Below are positions 23,661 through 35,507 of a stretch of DNA of 64,000 bases, in pieces. The stretch is taken from positions 1 to 64,000 of the forward strand of contig CAJNYU010000048.1 of the NCBI GenBank assembly GCA_905331475.1, given 5' to 3'. The position numbers and the translations under genes are program-made. The notes beneath the pieces are model-generated. The model did not search any database. It saw nothing but the letters and a program-made list of their open reading frames with translations, and had not been told where the DNA came from. Numbering within the stretch: the stretch's first letter is position 1; the number at the start of each line of letters is the position of its first letter. Source of the stretch: Rotaria socialis. Taxonomy: Eukaryota > Rotifera > Eurotatoria > Philodinida > Philodinidae.

Positions 23661-24275
23661 TCATGACCAACCAGTACTATATCCATTACAAGCAGATTGT
23701 ATTAATAGGATTTGGCCCACTGTGAGATCGCAATTTTCACCAAGAGTCGGATTCAACGATTGCAACTGAGCCACTGTTATCGAATTTGCTTGTCCGATAC
23801 TCCAACAAGAATCTCCGGATATAACTGTATAGGTTTTTCCACAGGGCATTGATTCGACGGAGCAAGCAGGTTGCATTAATAGGATTTGGCCTACTGTTAG
23901 ATCGCAATTTTGACCAAGACTAGGATTTAGCGATTGCAATTGAGCTACTGTTATCGAATTTGCTTGTCCGATACTCCAACAAGAATCACCGGATATAACT
24001 GTATAGGTTTTTCCACAGGGCGTTGATTCGACGGAGCAAGCAGGTTGAATTAATAGGATTTTACCTACTGTGAGATCACAATTTTGACCAAGGGTCGGAT
24101 TCAGTGATTGTATTTGAGTTACTGTTACCGAATTTGCTTGTCCGATACTCCAGCATGAATCACCGGATACCACTGTATGGATTTTTCCACAGAGCGTTGA
24201 TCCTGCAGAGTAAACAAGCTGTATTAATAGTACTGGATAAAATAACAGACTAGGATGAATTGAAGCAGGGTACAA
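23661..24275 (-). CDS. Three-LysM secreted carbohydrate-binding protein
   Basis: Three consecutive LysM modules of 58 residues are encoded by a 174-base tandem repeat (the same site recurs at 23781, 23955 and 24129). Each reads YTVISGDSCWSIGQANSITV, then QLQSLNP and a CDLTVGQILL end, with paired cysteines as in fungal-type LysM proteins. LysM binds chitin or peptidoglycan N-acetylglucosamine chains. The annotated start (24275) is a TTG. The N-terminal 25 residues are hydrophobic, but LLIQLVYSAGSTLCGK is plainly the tail of a fourth, decayed repeat (compare LLIQPACSVESTPCGK). The real 5' exon is therefore missing, lies upstream behind the acceptor-like TACTCTGCAG (about 24211), or the gene is truncated. 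Same strand as, and about 1.1 kb upstream of, the chitinase gene. No catalytic domain is present. Confidence 0.75.
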   Translation of the reverse strand: MYPASIHPSLLFYPVLLIQLVYSAGSTLCGKIHTVVSGDSCWSIGQANSVTVTQIQSLNPTLGQNCDLTVGKILLIQPACSVESTPCGKTYTVISGDSCWSIGQANSITVAQLQSLNPSLGQNCDLTVGQILLMQPACSVESMPCGKTYTVISGDSCWSIGQANSITVAQLQSLNPTLGENCDLTVGQILLIQSACNGYSTGWS

Positions 24276-25129
24276 AGTGGGTAAACAAATATGTGACTCT
24301 GAAAGTGTTTGTTTTAAGCTTTTAGGAACCGAGAAATTGAGGACGGGAGTAAACTAAAATGTATGGTGGAGCAGGTCTTGAACCTCAGCTGGTGAGCTTG
24401 AAAATACTGAATTCTCGAAAATAATAGAGGTACCTCGCTCAGGATTTGTAGTTGACCTGATTTAATCATAAAGCTGTCGAGTTCATCCTTTTCTAAAATG
24501 GAAGCTATGACATCAATGTTTTCAATACAGGCTTGTGACACATTTGTCCACGCACTGACACCAGGTACTTGTGTGTAACAATACGTATGGTTACAGTAAT
24601 TTCTTTAGTGTCTAACCTGTATTTTTACAAAAGTGTTGGTATCGCTCCATGGATACAGAAGGATAAATTGTGGACAAAAGTGAAGGAAAGAAAAAAGAAC
24701 TCGCGATTATCTTTTTCTTTTCTCTTGTAAAAATTCCAATTCTTCGTCCTGAAATCAAGGCGTGAGTGAAAACGAGAAAAAATGTACGGAACTTTAATAT
24801 TTTCTTTTCTTACAAAATTAATGTAATTTTTTTCTTATAGACACATGAGCTTTATCGTACAATCAAAAACCTAACAAATGTTTTGTTTTAAATCATGTGA
24901 AGACCAATTTATTTGCCTTCGAAATTTATTTCAACTCTGTAAAAAAATATTGACTCTTATTTTTTAGCACGAAACTGTTCATTTCTTCTTTTGTAGTTTA
25001 ATTTTTTATCCTTCATTTTAATTTTACTTGCTATATTTCCTATTTATTCAAGTTTTGTTTATTTTCTTAATATCTTTTTTTACTCATTTAATATTATAGC
25101 TTTCATTGTTTCTTTTTTCATATTCTATT
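24276..25129. other. Non-coding stretch upstream of the LysM gene
   Basis: No gene recognised. A minus-strand frame at 24314-24541 is open but has no motif. It could be 5' exon sequence of the LysM gene, but no splice chain supports that. The rest (24700-25130) is strongly T-rich. Confidence 0.45.
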
Positions 25130-25131
25130 TA

Positions 25132-25937
25132 CAGTAAAAACTCTAATACTGAACACCCCTCCTTTACGAAAAACATGCCATACTGAACACCTTCTAGTCC
25201 CCCCCTCCCGTGCCATTTTTGCTGGTTTTGATCCCATGCTTAGTGAAATCCTCGCGATTCTGAATGTGAACACTTGTTTTGTGGTCCCGGCTGTACAGTT
25301 GCCCTCTTTAATGTGAACGTTATAAAGGGCCCTGTTAAACTTCGAATTCACACGATGTATTTCTATTTCATTGGGTAGTTTTGTGATTGACTTAGATAGA
25401 AACAGAAAAAAAATCAATCTCGTCGATACATAATAGAATTACTTGTTGTATGTTTGTATGTTAATGTTAAATTATTAAATATGACAATTCATCGTGAGCT
25501 TTGTTTAGAAGAAAAAATAAATCTAATAAAGAGAAAGAAAATGGGCTTTCTCATCGAAAAATAAGTGATCAATTTCAAATTTCAATTGGAGCTGTTTCAA
25601 ATATTTTAAAAAGAAAATTAGAATATATAGATGATTACGAATTGAATAGAAATTAAAAATTAAAAAGAAAATCCAAAAATGAATTTAGTCAAGATATCAA
25701 TACACAAGATCCATGAAGTTAAAATTTATGTACTTAAATTTTTTTCTCATACTGTATGTGGACTGAAAGAATTAAATGAGTAAAAATCTGTTGATCAATA
25801 GTAAAAGATTAGAATATGTGATTTAAATAAGAAAAAAAACGTTTTTTTTTGCATATACCACTTCCTATGTGATCACCCTGTCATTATGAACGATTTATGA
25901 AAGTCCCACTGGTGTTCAGAGTAGAGGAGTTTTACTG
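25132..25937 (+). mobile_element. pogo-like non-autonomous element, 806 bases
   Basis: Inverted termini CAGTAAAAACTCTAATACTG (25132 on) and, reversed, CAGTAAAACTCCTCTACTCTG (ending 25937) are both followed by AACACC. TA flanks each end (25130-25131, 25938-25939). Inside, plus strand 25481-25690 encodes a CENP-B/pogo-type N-terminal helix-turn-helix: LCLEEKINLIKRK, then after a one-base frame change HRKISDQFQISIGAVSNILK. The catalytic DDE domain is absent, so this is a deletion derivative of a pogo/Tigger-type transposon. Confidence 0.8.
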
Positions 25938-25939
25938 TA

Positions 25940-27209
25940 TTTTAATTTCATACTGTGCGTAAGTGTTTCTCTGTTTTTGGAGTTTTTATTGTTATGCAAT
26001 AATGAACTCTCGTTTTCATTAGAAAATTAACACGGGCATGCCTGTGACACGATGGCCGTATATGTATTAGCATATGACTCACTAGTGTGTCGTATCGATG
26101 TGTTAGAATAAAACACATTGTTGTAGTCTTATACTGCCAATATTTACCCACTTACCAACCAGTAGCAGTCAATATCTCTGCTTTTTGAGTTAAATTAGCA
26201 ATGAATTAGCAAAAATATTTCTATCATTTCTGTCGTTAATAGTGATGAGGACTTGAATTTCATAGTTGTGCACTCTTAACGTAACCACGCTCACAAAAGC
26301 CTATTGAATATAATGAACTCACCAGTGACCATCGATGTTAGCAAACTAAAAATTAGCAATTGTTGCATTTGGAATTTAATCCACTTATGTAGAAAATGCG
26401 TTGTTGTTCTTCACTCCAACGCTATGTGATCTGTTTAGATTCTGACGAATTGAAATCTCGTATGTACAACCAATGCAGTAAGTAGACTCATCTATTTATA
26501 GACGTTCGTGCTAAAACAACATGGTATTTTCGTAAGAGCTGTTGTCTGTGCAAAAAATTGTTTTCTCTCACTTATACAATTACTCACTAATACTGTGAGT
26601 TGTAACTGACACCGCATACTATACTCTCTCGATTTTATCTAGGCAAAACAAATTGTTTTCTCTCACCTTACAATTGCTCACTAATAATTTGGACTGTAAT
26701 CGAAACCGTATGCTTTTCTCTCTCAACGTTATCTGTACAAAAATATTCAGTTTTGCTTTCTCACACATCATCTATAGTAACTGACTAGTGATCTATTGCG
26801 TCTTCGCTCATTTTTTTTATTATTTGTTCTATGATTATCATGAGATCTGTATTAAGTTTTTGCTTACTTCAAAACAACGAATTAACGGCAATAACATGTC
26901 TGCTCTCACTGTGGCAATCTGGAACCCATCGCGGATGATCGGTGAGCCATTCTCTAATTGGATATATGTACGAAGTTCAATATAAAAGAAGATCATCAAA
27001 CTTCTCACATGTTCTGTATTTTATATAATCAGGCATCTATTACTTTAGACATTGAATTATTAAAAAAATGATAATCGAATGTTGTATTTCCACTCAATGA
27101 ATAATATCATAATGCAACCTGTAAAATGAGATGTTCCTTTTGAAAGTCATCTAAAATATTTTATTATTCGTATTCAAGATTTAGCTTCTAGTTCCATGAT
27201 TTATCAGAC
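25940..27209. other. Non-coding stretch, nothing recognised
   Basis: No gene found. Near 26540-26720 a CAAA(A)TTGTTTTCTCTCAC-type phrase recurs, apparently a short diverged direct repeat of about 110 bases. The plus frame at 26788-26985 is unrecognised. Confidence 0.45.
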
Positions 27210-27642
27210 CAGGGGTGGCGGAGCGTCATTGAGCTAGGTGAGGCTCATAATATATTTTTTTCTACCGTGGAATTTTATGAACGCATCAAGCAAAAAATAA
27301 GTCTTCTTTTTATTGAACTGCAGTAAAAATAAAAATGGTCAGTATAAAAAAGATGATTGGAAAATACCAAAAAAGACTTTTTTTGCTCCTGCTTTGATGC
27401 ACAAATAAAAAATAACAATATTCAGTACAAAAGTAAGTGAGGCTGAACCTCATCTTGTGAAATCTAGGTGACGCTCAAGTCTCATGGGTCTCAGTGGCTT
27501 CGCCGCCACTGGCTCAGCGTAACAAATCTTGAGAATAGAAAATAACAATTTGCAATCTGAAATCTAGATGAGGCTGAGCCTCATCTGCTGAAATCTAGGT
27601 GAGGCTCAAGCCTCACCTGTCTCAATGGCTCCGCCGCCACTG
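27210..27642. mobile_element. 433-base hAT-like MITE with 8-base duplication
   Basis: Left end CAGGGGTGGCGGAGCGTCAT and right end ATGGCTCCGCCGCCACTG are imperfect inverted repeats. The flanks TATCAGAC (27202-27209) and TATCAGAT (27643-27650) match at 7 of 8, the hAT target signature. A second copy of the right end (GGCTTCGCCGCCACTGG, about 27496-27512) lies inside, followed by another GAGGCTGAGCCTCATC hairpin. The element therefore carries a tandemly duplicated end or two fused copies. No coding capacity. Confidence 0.75.
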
Positions 27643-30345
27643 TATCAGATAAGTTTAAATATGTTTTTCATTGAAAGTAAACATTGGTTGCATTTCTTAT
27701 TGACATGAATGAGAGAGAACATGACGACAGTTCATTTGAGAGAGTTGATCGTATTGCCTAATTGAGTAAGAACGATTTTTCATAATAATTTATAGCGAAT
27801 TATTTATTTTTCCTTGTTTTATTCAGTTTTTCAGTGTGATCGAAATTCAAGACTTGCGAGAGAATAATCGGCTAACATTCATAGCGAATATTGCTTTTTT
27901 AAATTCTGTTTTTGTTTTTGTACTTTTTTTCTAATAAACTTTGAAAATTCACATAGTTAGTTTTATACTCAATGAAAAGAGGAGGAATTGTGTGACTTAG
28001 TCTAATTATAACTATTGTAAGCTCTCACACGTATAGAACGCAAATCTTTAATCTTCGTCTAACATCAGAGTGATTCACCATTGATGCTAACAACTATGTT
28101 AACTACACACATCTCCATTAAGTATCAACAATCACATCCTGAAGATTGTATGTTGCAGAGAATTTCACGGGACATCTTCTAAAATAATATAGCTCGATAG
28201 TATAAAAACTAACGAAGCTTCTGTCAAAATATTGAGATGACCGTTTATGTGCTAGCACATCCGTTATATTTGCAACTTGTAATAAATATATTTTTTGAAA
28301 TTATAGCAAATAATTCAATGCAAATAAACATCACGGCATCATACTCGCGACTTTAAATAGCAACCGATGTCATTCATTGCCCTTAAACTATGTTGATCGA
28401 ACCCACGTAAAGTACTCTGAGAACGAAAAATCTTCTGTAAGTTTTCTTAATGTTTCACCGGGTGGGGTAACAAAACAGGCACAACAGAGAACGCTAATGC
28501 TACCTTTCATAAAAAGAAAAAGAAATTTTTGTCGTTTTCATTGTTTAGTTGAAAAAATACCAGTATTATATCGAAAGAAGAAACAAATTGAAAGTGCCTA
28601 TTACAAGATCCATTGATTCGATTCAGTCTAATCTTAAATTGCCGGTTTCTGCTTTAAAAAATTTAGTTTCTCCTGCGATACTTACGAGTTGAACGGGTTT
28701 TTTAAAAGTATTTCTCTACAGTTCTAACAGAAATATCACTATCCTGTTGCGTGCAATGCAACTCTAGTCATAAAATGTCCACTTCTGTTTGCTTATATCT
28801 AGTTTGCCTTTAGTGCCAACTCAATTTCACAGGAACTTTACGTTAATTGATTACAACATGATTCATTTTCTTCAATCATCATGCCATACAGTTGTTCAGA
28901 ATTGTAAATTCTTTCGCTTTTGATTAATATTGCGCACACAAGGACTCATTATGATAGATATGCTTTTGTAAAACAATCTGCATTGAAAAGATGCTAAGTC
29001 ATATTGACAACAAAATTTCCTAACCTACATCAATACGCAACACTGTCGGATTCTTACATGATCTGACATCGATTTGTCTTGCTGTTTTTTTGTTCCGTCA
29101 ATATCTGGTAAATGATCCTAATAAATTCCAATGAGTGTGCCTTCTCACTACTCAGACTATCTTAAATGATGCAGCTGATGTTAATGCAGTACTCTCATTG
29201 CAATGTATTATAGTTGGTAGTGAAATCTGACGTGTTGTGTTTTTTTTCCACAGTATTGCAATTATATTAGTGAAAATATCGCCTGTAGCCTACGACAACA
29301 AAATCAACAAACACCACATGAGATTTTTACTTTAAAGACATACTAAATCTATGTTCGTAATCATGACTTTATCTCTTGGTGCTGCAATCTAGGGTTGTGT
29401 CAATATTTGAATATACTAAAAAAGTACGATTAAAATAAACAGTGTTTTATTTTATTTCAGCTGCGCATAATCCAAGATTAGTATAAATTGTGCTGCATGA
29501 AAAGTGGCCATACACAAAAAGTTTTTATTATTCCAGTTGATTAATAAAGGTAATTTTTTTCCATAAATCTGCATACCCATTCAGACAACCATTCAATGTC
29601 AGTGTGCGACATTATAATAATTAAGTAGAATGAAAATTATTATCTTTCAAATCTACTAATTGATAGAATTATGTGAGAGTGTACAATTAGGGTGCCGTGT
29701 ATTCAATATAATATATTCTTCCAAGAGCAATCAACATAATACGGGACCACTTCTAAGCTTTACGCAGCAGACTATATATTCCAAAGAAAATCTTAGGTGT
29801 TTCATATAGTCGTTACATACCTTAAAGCAAAAATTTCTAAGGATCTTTGACAAGACCCAATAAATTTGTACACATCTCTGCTACAGGTAAGTACTCGCAT
29901 ACTTTTTAAATTTTCTTAGTTTCGAGAGATTTTGGCATGTAATCAGTGTTAATAAAGTATACTTGAGCGCATTTCAACTGATGTGCAACATAAAAATATA
30001 ATCAACCGAAAAGCATCTAAATACTTCATTCATGCGATCTAGGTCAAACCATTTTTCAAAATCCCTCCGATAAAAGAATCAACTATTCGATTCTTTTATC
30101 AAAGAGTTTCTCACCGACTTTTACTTTCCAGAATAATATTCTCTACAATGATTTCCTAAATCCAAGAAGGTTCGGTGGGCAGAAACTTAACGTCTAAATA
30201 GTTATCATTCATAACATGATTGCATAAGTAGACGCATGAACACAGTTAAACATGTATACACTATAGAAATTTATTATCTCTGTATGTCATACGAATAGAT
30301 TAATAATCGATATACACGCGTCGAATCCGCATTCAGCGGGCCTTC
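27643..30345. other. Non-coding stretch, nothing recognised
   Basis: No recognisable gene in 2.7 kb. The plus frame at 28377-28616 has no motif. The 3' end presumably contains the promoter and 5' UTR of the beta-helix gene starting at 30346. Confidence 0.5.
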
Positions 30346-32387
30346 ATGTCATTCTTAACTGTAATTATCTTTTGTGCTACTATTTTTTGTGTGCAAAGTG
30401 TTACGTACAATATCAATAGTTCAACCACGAACTGGCAAACAATTCTGTCGAATTTGAAAGCGGGTGATATTGTTACCATACATCATGGCACCTATGTAAC
30501 ACCGGGCTTTTTTCAGCTGACATTGAACGGTACCCTCAACAACCCGATTATTATTCAAGGTGCACCCAATGAGACACGTCCTATTATTCAGGGCCCTGTG
30601 GCTGGTGCAAATGCACAAAATGTCATAAATATTCAAGGATCGAATTTCATGGTGAAAGGAATAGCATTTACCAAAGGTTCAAGAGGAGTTCGTCTCGGAC
30701 CCGCAGGTACGTAACTTCAGGATTACTAGTGTTTCTCAGTACTTCATTTTTTTCATATTCTACATCTAGTTACAAGTAATGCAATTTTCGACAATATTTA
30801 CATTTTCAATACCACAGGAACAGCATTTTCAGCTAACGATAATGCAAATGAATACGTCAACATAACATTGAAAAACAGCGAAATAACAAATACAAATGCT
30901 CTGGGTAAGAGTTGCCATTGATTTGCCTCTTCATTAATATTTCGACATTGTTTTTGCTAAGGTAGCTGCCACAACAAGTGAATGTGTTTATGTCGGATGT
31001 GTGAGTGATGAATGTCGAATTCGAGATTCTTTATTTCAACACAACTATTGTCATGACACACTCGGTTCGGTTGGAGGATCACGAGCTGGATTCCAAATCA
31101 AAGTAAGCATAAATTGGTTTTTGATTCGTTAGACGCATTCATATTGTTTTAGCCTGGCTCATACAATGTCATTATTCGTAATAATGTCTGTTACAATGTT
31201 GTTGGACCTTGTATTATTGTTTATGATGACTATGATCATGGCCGAAATTTAATTGACGGAAATTTAGCAATCAATGCAGGCACAGCTGACATCGGAATAC
31301 AATGTACATCGGGAGCAACAATCACTAATAATATTGTGATTAATTCCAGTACGTAAAGAAGTCCTTTACAATAGCGCAGACTGTTCTCTTACAAACAGGT
31401 TTATGTAAGCATGTTATGAGAGCCGCAAGATTCATTTTAATTCGAATATAATTGGCAATATCTTACTACTATTCGCTGCTTAGACAGTTCAAAAATCAAA
31501 AGCTATAAAAGTAGCTGACTAACAGAAACAGTTTAGATAAAAATCAAAATGTTTTCAAATATATGAAGCTGTTTTCTTCATAACTCACTTAAAGATCTTC
31601 TATATGGTTGGAGTGTGGTCAAAAGCACTAATAAAATTTCTCTAGGAAATTGAGCAAAATTATGAGCATTGGAAAACGAATAAGAAGAAAAACTACTGTT
31701 TTTAATTATTTTCTGTTACTAGATCTAGCTGGAATTGGCGTTATAGTCAACTCGCTATATCCTAATGTCAGCTACACTCGAAATATAACCATCAATCAGA
31801 ATACAGTTTATATGTCGCAAGCAGATGCTTGCCTTCGTCTGAATAGTGTTACAAATAAGAACATCACAATACTCAACAACGTATTCTATTGTGGAAATCA
31901 ACCATCAATCAAAGCCTCCAATGATTTGACTGGTGAGTTTTTCATGATACTATATCATTGTACTTTCCAAACAGCTAACTCTTTATTGTTCTAGGTGCCA
32001 GGATTTATAATAATGCTACCAATGGCAGTATTAGTGCTACGGGCATTTCATCATGTGGAACATTTGCAATATCCAGCAATGCCTTTTTAAACGCTGCAGC
32101 AACCAATTTTTATCCAGCATCAAGTTCTCTTCTAATCAATAAAGGTGTAAATCTACGATATCAAGCTTTTTACGATTACAATGGAATGCCACGATCCATC
32201 GTTACGCCAACAGTTGGTGCATATGTAAACAACTGTGATATTATTTTATTGATTTGTTATTAATCTGCTGTGTTTATCTGCTCCATAGGAATATTCTACT
32301 ACAAACAATCCTGGCTGTCCGGTAATAAACAATTTCAAATGTGCCTCATCTACGGCTTCTGTACCACAGTATCCTCTTACTCCTTAA
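30346..32387 (+). CDS. Secreted right-handed beta-helix protein, polysaccharide-lyase-like
   Basis: Predicted seven exons: 30346-30706, 30770-30904, 30966-31102, 31153-31348, about 31723 (or 31729)-31932, 31995-32224, 32289-32387. All introns are GT-AG and keep frame. A signal peptide (residues 1-18, MSFLTVIIFCATIFCVQS) precedes a parallel beta-helix with Asn-ladder repeats. The start NLKAGDIVTIHHGTY, then NPIIIQGAPNETRP and GSNFMVKGIAFTKG, is typical of the chondroitinase-B/PL6-like family. Later turns include GSYNVIIRNNVCYNVVGPC and NITINQNTVYM. Many N-glycosylation sequons fit secretion. Likely a lyase or hydrolase acting on acidic or fungal/algal polysaccharide; catalytic residues cannot be assigned. 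The bacterial-like fold with six introns suggests an old transfer. Intron 5 (about 375 bases) is far longer than the 50-64 base others. Confidence 0.8.
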
Positions 32388-33293
32388 ACCTTGACGTTAT
32401 CTTCGATCAGACTTCATTCACTTTCATTATAATACTATATATGCCTAGCAATATATATTGAAATTTAATCTATTAAAATATGCTTTTTTAATAGCTTTTA
32501 GATTGCACACTTAACATTTATTACTCATACTTAAGCGTTTCCTCAATAAAAGAATAACTCAAACTAAATATTTTCCCGGATGTTCGAAACAATTCGTTAG
32601 ATTTAGAGAAAATTAGGAATTCTCAACATTTGTCTATTTTTCGCATTGGGATGTGTATGAACAAACATGATATCAATATTTTGATTTTTCAAAGTAAATT
32701 TTATCAAGAGATAAGCATCAGTACAGCATGATTCAATACAGAATTAGAGGAAAATCTAGAGGGCGATGATGTGTAGATCATGCATCGATGACTCCAGATA
32801 TTGGGTTTTTTTTACCATTGTTTGAGCTTTGCAACTATCAAGGATTCAGAACTCACGAAATTCAGCTACACCTTTCTTTACTCTAGTCTATGTTAAAATA
32901 TTTTGGACATCTGAGATTCTCAGATGTGATACCGCGTTAACATACATATATAATCTCAATTGCACATGTCACGATGAATAAATATTTATGTCCTTTTTTT
33001 ATTTCTATATGGACAATCACACGAAGAAAATACTCTCATATTTCACTTTCTCACATATTCTGTATTCGCAGTATTCAGGCGATCAAATATGCCGAGTGTG
33101 AAAGAAATCGATATTTTATTTTTTAGCAGCTGAAATCTTATATTTCAAATGATCTGACTCTTCAGGCAAAATTTCAGGCCGTTTTCACTGATTTTATTTA
33201 TTAAGAAAGACATCGTAAGCGATTCTCCATCAGACGAAGCTAAGAATCAAATAGGTTGCTCGCCAAAATCTATAGCGCATACTCATAAGAGAT
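32388..33293. other. Intergenic stretch, nothing recognised
   Basis: AT-rich spacer between two plus-strand secreted-enzyme genes. No frame with domain character. It should hold the 3' end of the beta-helix gene and the promoter of the esterase gene. Confidence 0.5.
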
Positions 33294-34244
33294 ATGTGGT
33301 GTCATGCTTATTATGTTTTCGTGATTGCGTCGATCTTTGTACAATATGGTTATCCGATGAATATCAAGAAAAGCCAATTCGATACGATTGTGATCTTCGG
33401 AGATTCTAACTCTGACACAGGAAACATTTACAATATGACACGAAATCAAATGCCACCGATACCTTACTATCAAGGTAGATTTTCGAATGGTCCCATTTGG
33501 GTTGACAAGTTAAATGTGTCCAGTCTAATCAATTATGCACATGGCGGTGCTACAACAGACAACGATTTTGTTCAAGGTTCCATACGGCCTCTTGTTCCAC
33601 GTGTGCCAGGTGTTCGTCAACAAATCAAGACTTACATGGATAGTATGAATACCAGTGATATTGACTTTTACCATACTCTGTATGTTGTTTGGGCTGGCGG
33701 TAATGATTACCTTGGCAACAGAACATTGAGTCCATTGAAGATTGTAAATAGTCTATCGAATGCATCCGAGGCTCTCATCATGTTTGGAGCTAAGCATCTA
33801 GTTCTTGTCAATCAGCCACCTCTTCAAATAATCCCTTACTTTCAAACTTTCAACTCAAACATTTCGCTTTCAAATCTTACAAATCAATACAATGATCATC
33901 TGTTAACTAACATAAGAAAACTTCAGGGAATCAACACAGTAATGTCTCTCAAAGTCTTTGATCTTCATTCACTCATCACTAAGATTCTTGTTAATGCTTC
34001 TGTGTATGGATTCACAAGTACAAACAGTTCATGTTGGTATCCACAGCTGAGTGTCACTACTGTTTGTAAGAATCCAGAATCATATGTCTTTTTTGATGAC
34101 GTTCATTTTACGACACGTATGCACGAACTTATCGCCGAAGAATTCCGTCCATTTACCAGTGTTTCTGGAGGAAATCATGTTTCGATGTCGTTTCTTGCTA
34201 TCTGTGTATGGATATTGTTAGCACAGTTTTCATCATCGACATAA
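33294..34244 (+). CDS. Secreted GDSL/SGNH esterase-lipase, probably GPI-anchored
   Basis: Single-exon, 316 residues, ATG start followed by a signal peptide (about 1-21). The SGNH family blocks are all present: block I GDSNSDTGN (36-44, nucleophile Ser38), a glycine block at NYAHGGA, block III GGND (135-138) and block V DDVH (268-271, with Asp268 and His271 completing the triad). The FGDSNSDTGN...GRFSNGPIWV layout is the plant/fungal/bacterial thermolabile-haemolysin-like branch of GDSL hydrolases, which cleave acyl esters. About ten N-glycosylation sequons and a hydrophobic C-tail (297-311) predict a cell-surface, GPI-anchored enzyme. It lacks introns, unlike the neighbouring beta-helix gene, and may be a horizontally acquired gene. 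Substrate is unknown. Confidence 0.88.
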   Translation: MWCHAYYVFVIASIFVQYGYPMNIKKSQFDTIVIFGDSNSDTGNIYNMTRNQMPPIPYYQGRFSNGPIWVDKLNVSSLINYAHGGATTDNDFVQGSIRPLVPRVPGVRQQIKTYMDSMNTSDIDFYHTLYVVWAGGNDYLGNRTLSPLKIVNSLSNASEALIMFGAKHLVLVNQPPLQIIPYFQTFNSNISLSNLTNQYNDHLLTNIRKLQGINTVMSLKVFDLHSLITKILVNASVYGFTSTNSSCWYPQLSVTTVCKNPESYVFFDDVHFTTRMHELIAEEFRPFTSVSGGNHVSMSFLAICVWILLAQFSSST

Positions 34245-35507
34245 TTCAATTGTAATCCATTAGACCCTGACAAAGATTTATACCACAGTAATTGTGCTAT
34301 ATTGAACAAGAATTAACATTTTCTTATATGAAGTATTTTTCGAGAAAAACGTGACTCATCCTTGATTGATAAACTGTTGACAAATAATATATATCCATTG
34401 CGAATGATGCTGAAAACAAAGTGTTTGATTGAACATGTTAAGTTGTGGAAAAAAAGTACGTTGGTCGTAAGGTTTGCTAATTATTACAAGAAAGGATAGC
34501 TTTTTCCTATTTGAGGTTATATATTCACTAAGCATCTCACCCGCATCGTATCAGTGTTAAAGAGAATTAACAAATCTCAATTATTCATGGCGAATATATC
34601 TTTTATTTTCTTTCTTTACGTGCCGAGAACTTACCTGTTTGAATCTCGAAAATCTGAACACTAAAAGTCGAATTCATTGATCATTAGTAGAAATCAACCC
34701 GACTTACGCTAAATATTCTCTCATTGTTAAAGCGTTCAGACAGCTCTCCATATCTTAAAGTATTCACAACGACGAAAGTTATAAGTTATAATCCATGTGC
34801 ATGGCATTCTATCATAAATTATAATTTAAATTATCTCACTAGGATTGCATGTAATTAAGAACAATGACTGGATTCCATCAAGTTTTGATGGCATGAATAT
34901 GCATATGATTTTGTCATCTATATGTGAGCCATTTTATTACATGATTTTACCAAATCTCTTGAAATTTTCTCCGCTAAAGGAGATTTGTGTTGGTAAAACT
35001 AGTTTTGAAGATCATACTAAGCGTATAAATGATTAATAGTTGTTCCTATTCGTATTTTGTTTTTGGCTTCACCGACAGATTTATACTCAAAATCCAACGA
35101 AAATAAATTACTCCATCGATTACAGATCTAATACTTATATAGCAATACGTTAACAAGAAAAGTTTGAGCATCAATAGATTACTAAGCAAAACTTGAACAA
35201 CCAGCTACACCAAACATTTTCATATATTCTAATTTATAAAGCTATTGTAGGAAAAAAATATAAATAGTAAATTAGATGTTCATGACAAAACATTTCGCTG
35301 TCACATAATGATTTTAAAAATTGAAAAAAGAACATTTCTAACCAAATGTTATAATGACTCAAAGGAACTTTGATCTTTTGTTGAGTAATAAAGCGGCAGT
35401 TTTATAGTGCATAATCAGGACGAGTCACAGTGATAGATAAGAATATCGTTATACATTATTACTGACAAAATTAATGTTTATTTAACCATCGAGATCACGA
35501 AAAACTG
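34245..35507. other. Intergenic stretch, nothing recognised
   Basis: No gene recognised between the esterase and the convergent transporter remnant. The frame at 34845-35036 (plus) has no motif. Confidence 0.5.

Noticed and set aside
23661-24275. CRISPR-like regular repeats with 174-base period
   Set aside because: The repeat is a protein-coding LysM tandem; there are no spacers and the genome is eukaryotic.
25118-25417. 99-codon minus-strand frame
   Set aside because: It lies across the left end of the pogo-like element and is not conserved-looking; transposon sequence explains it.
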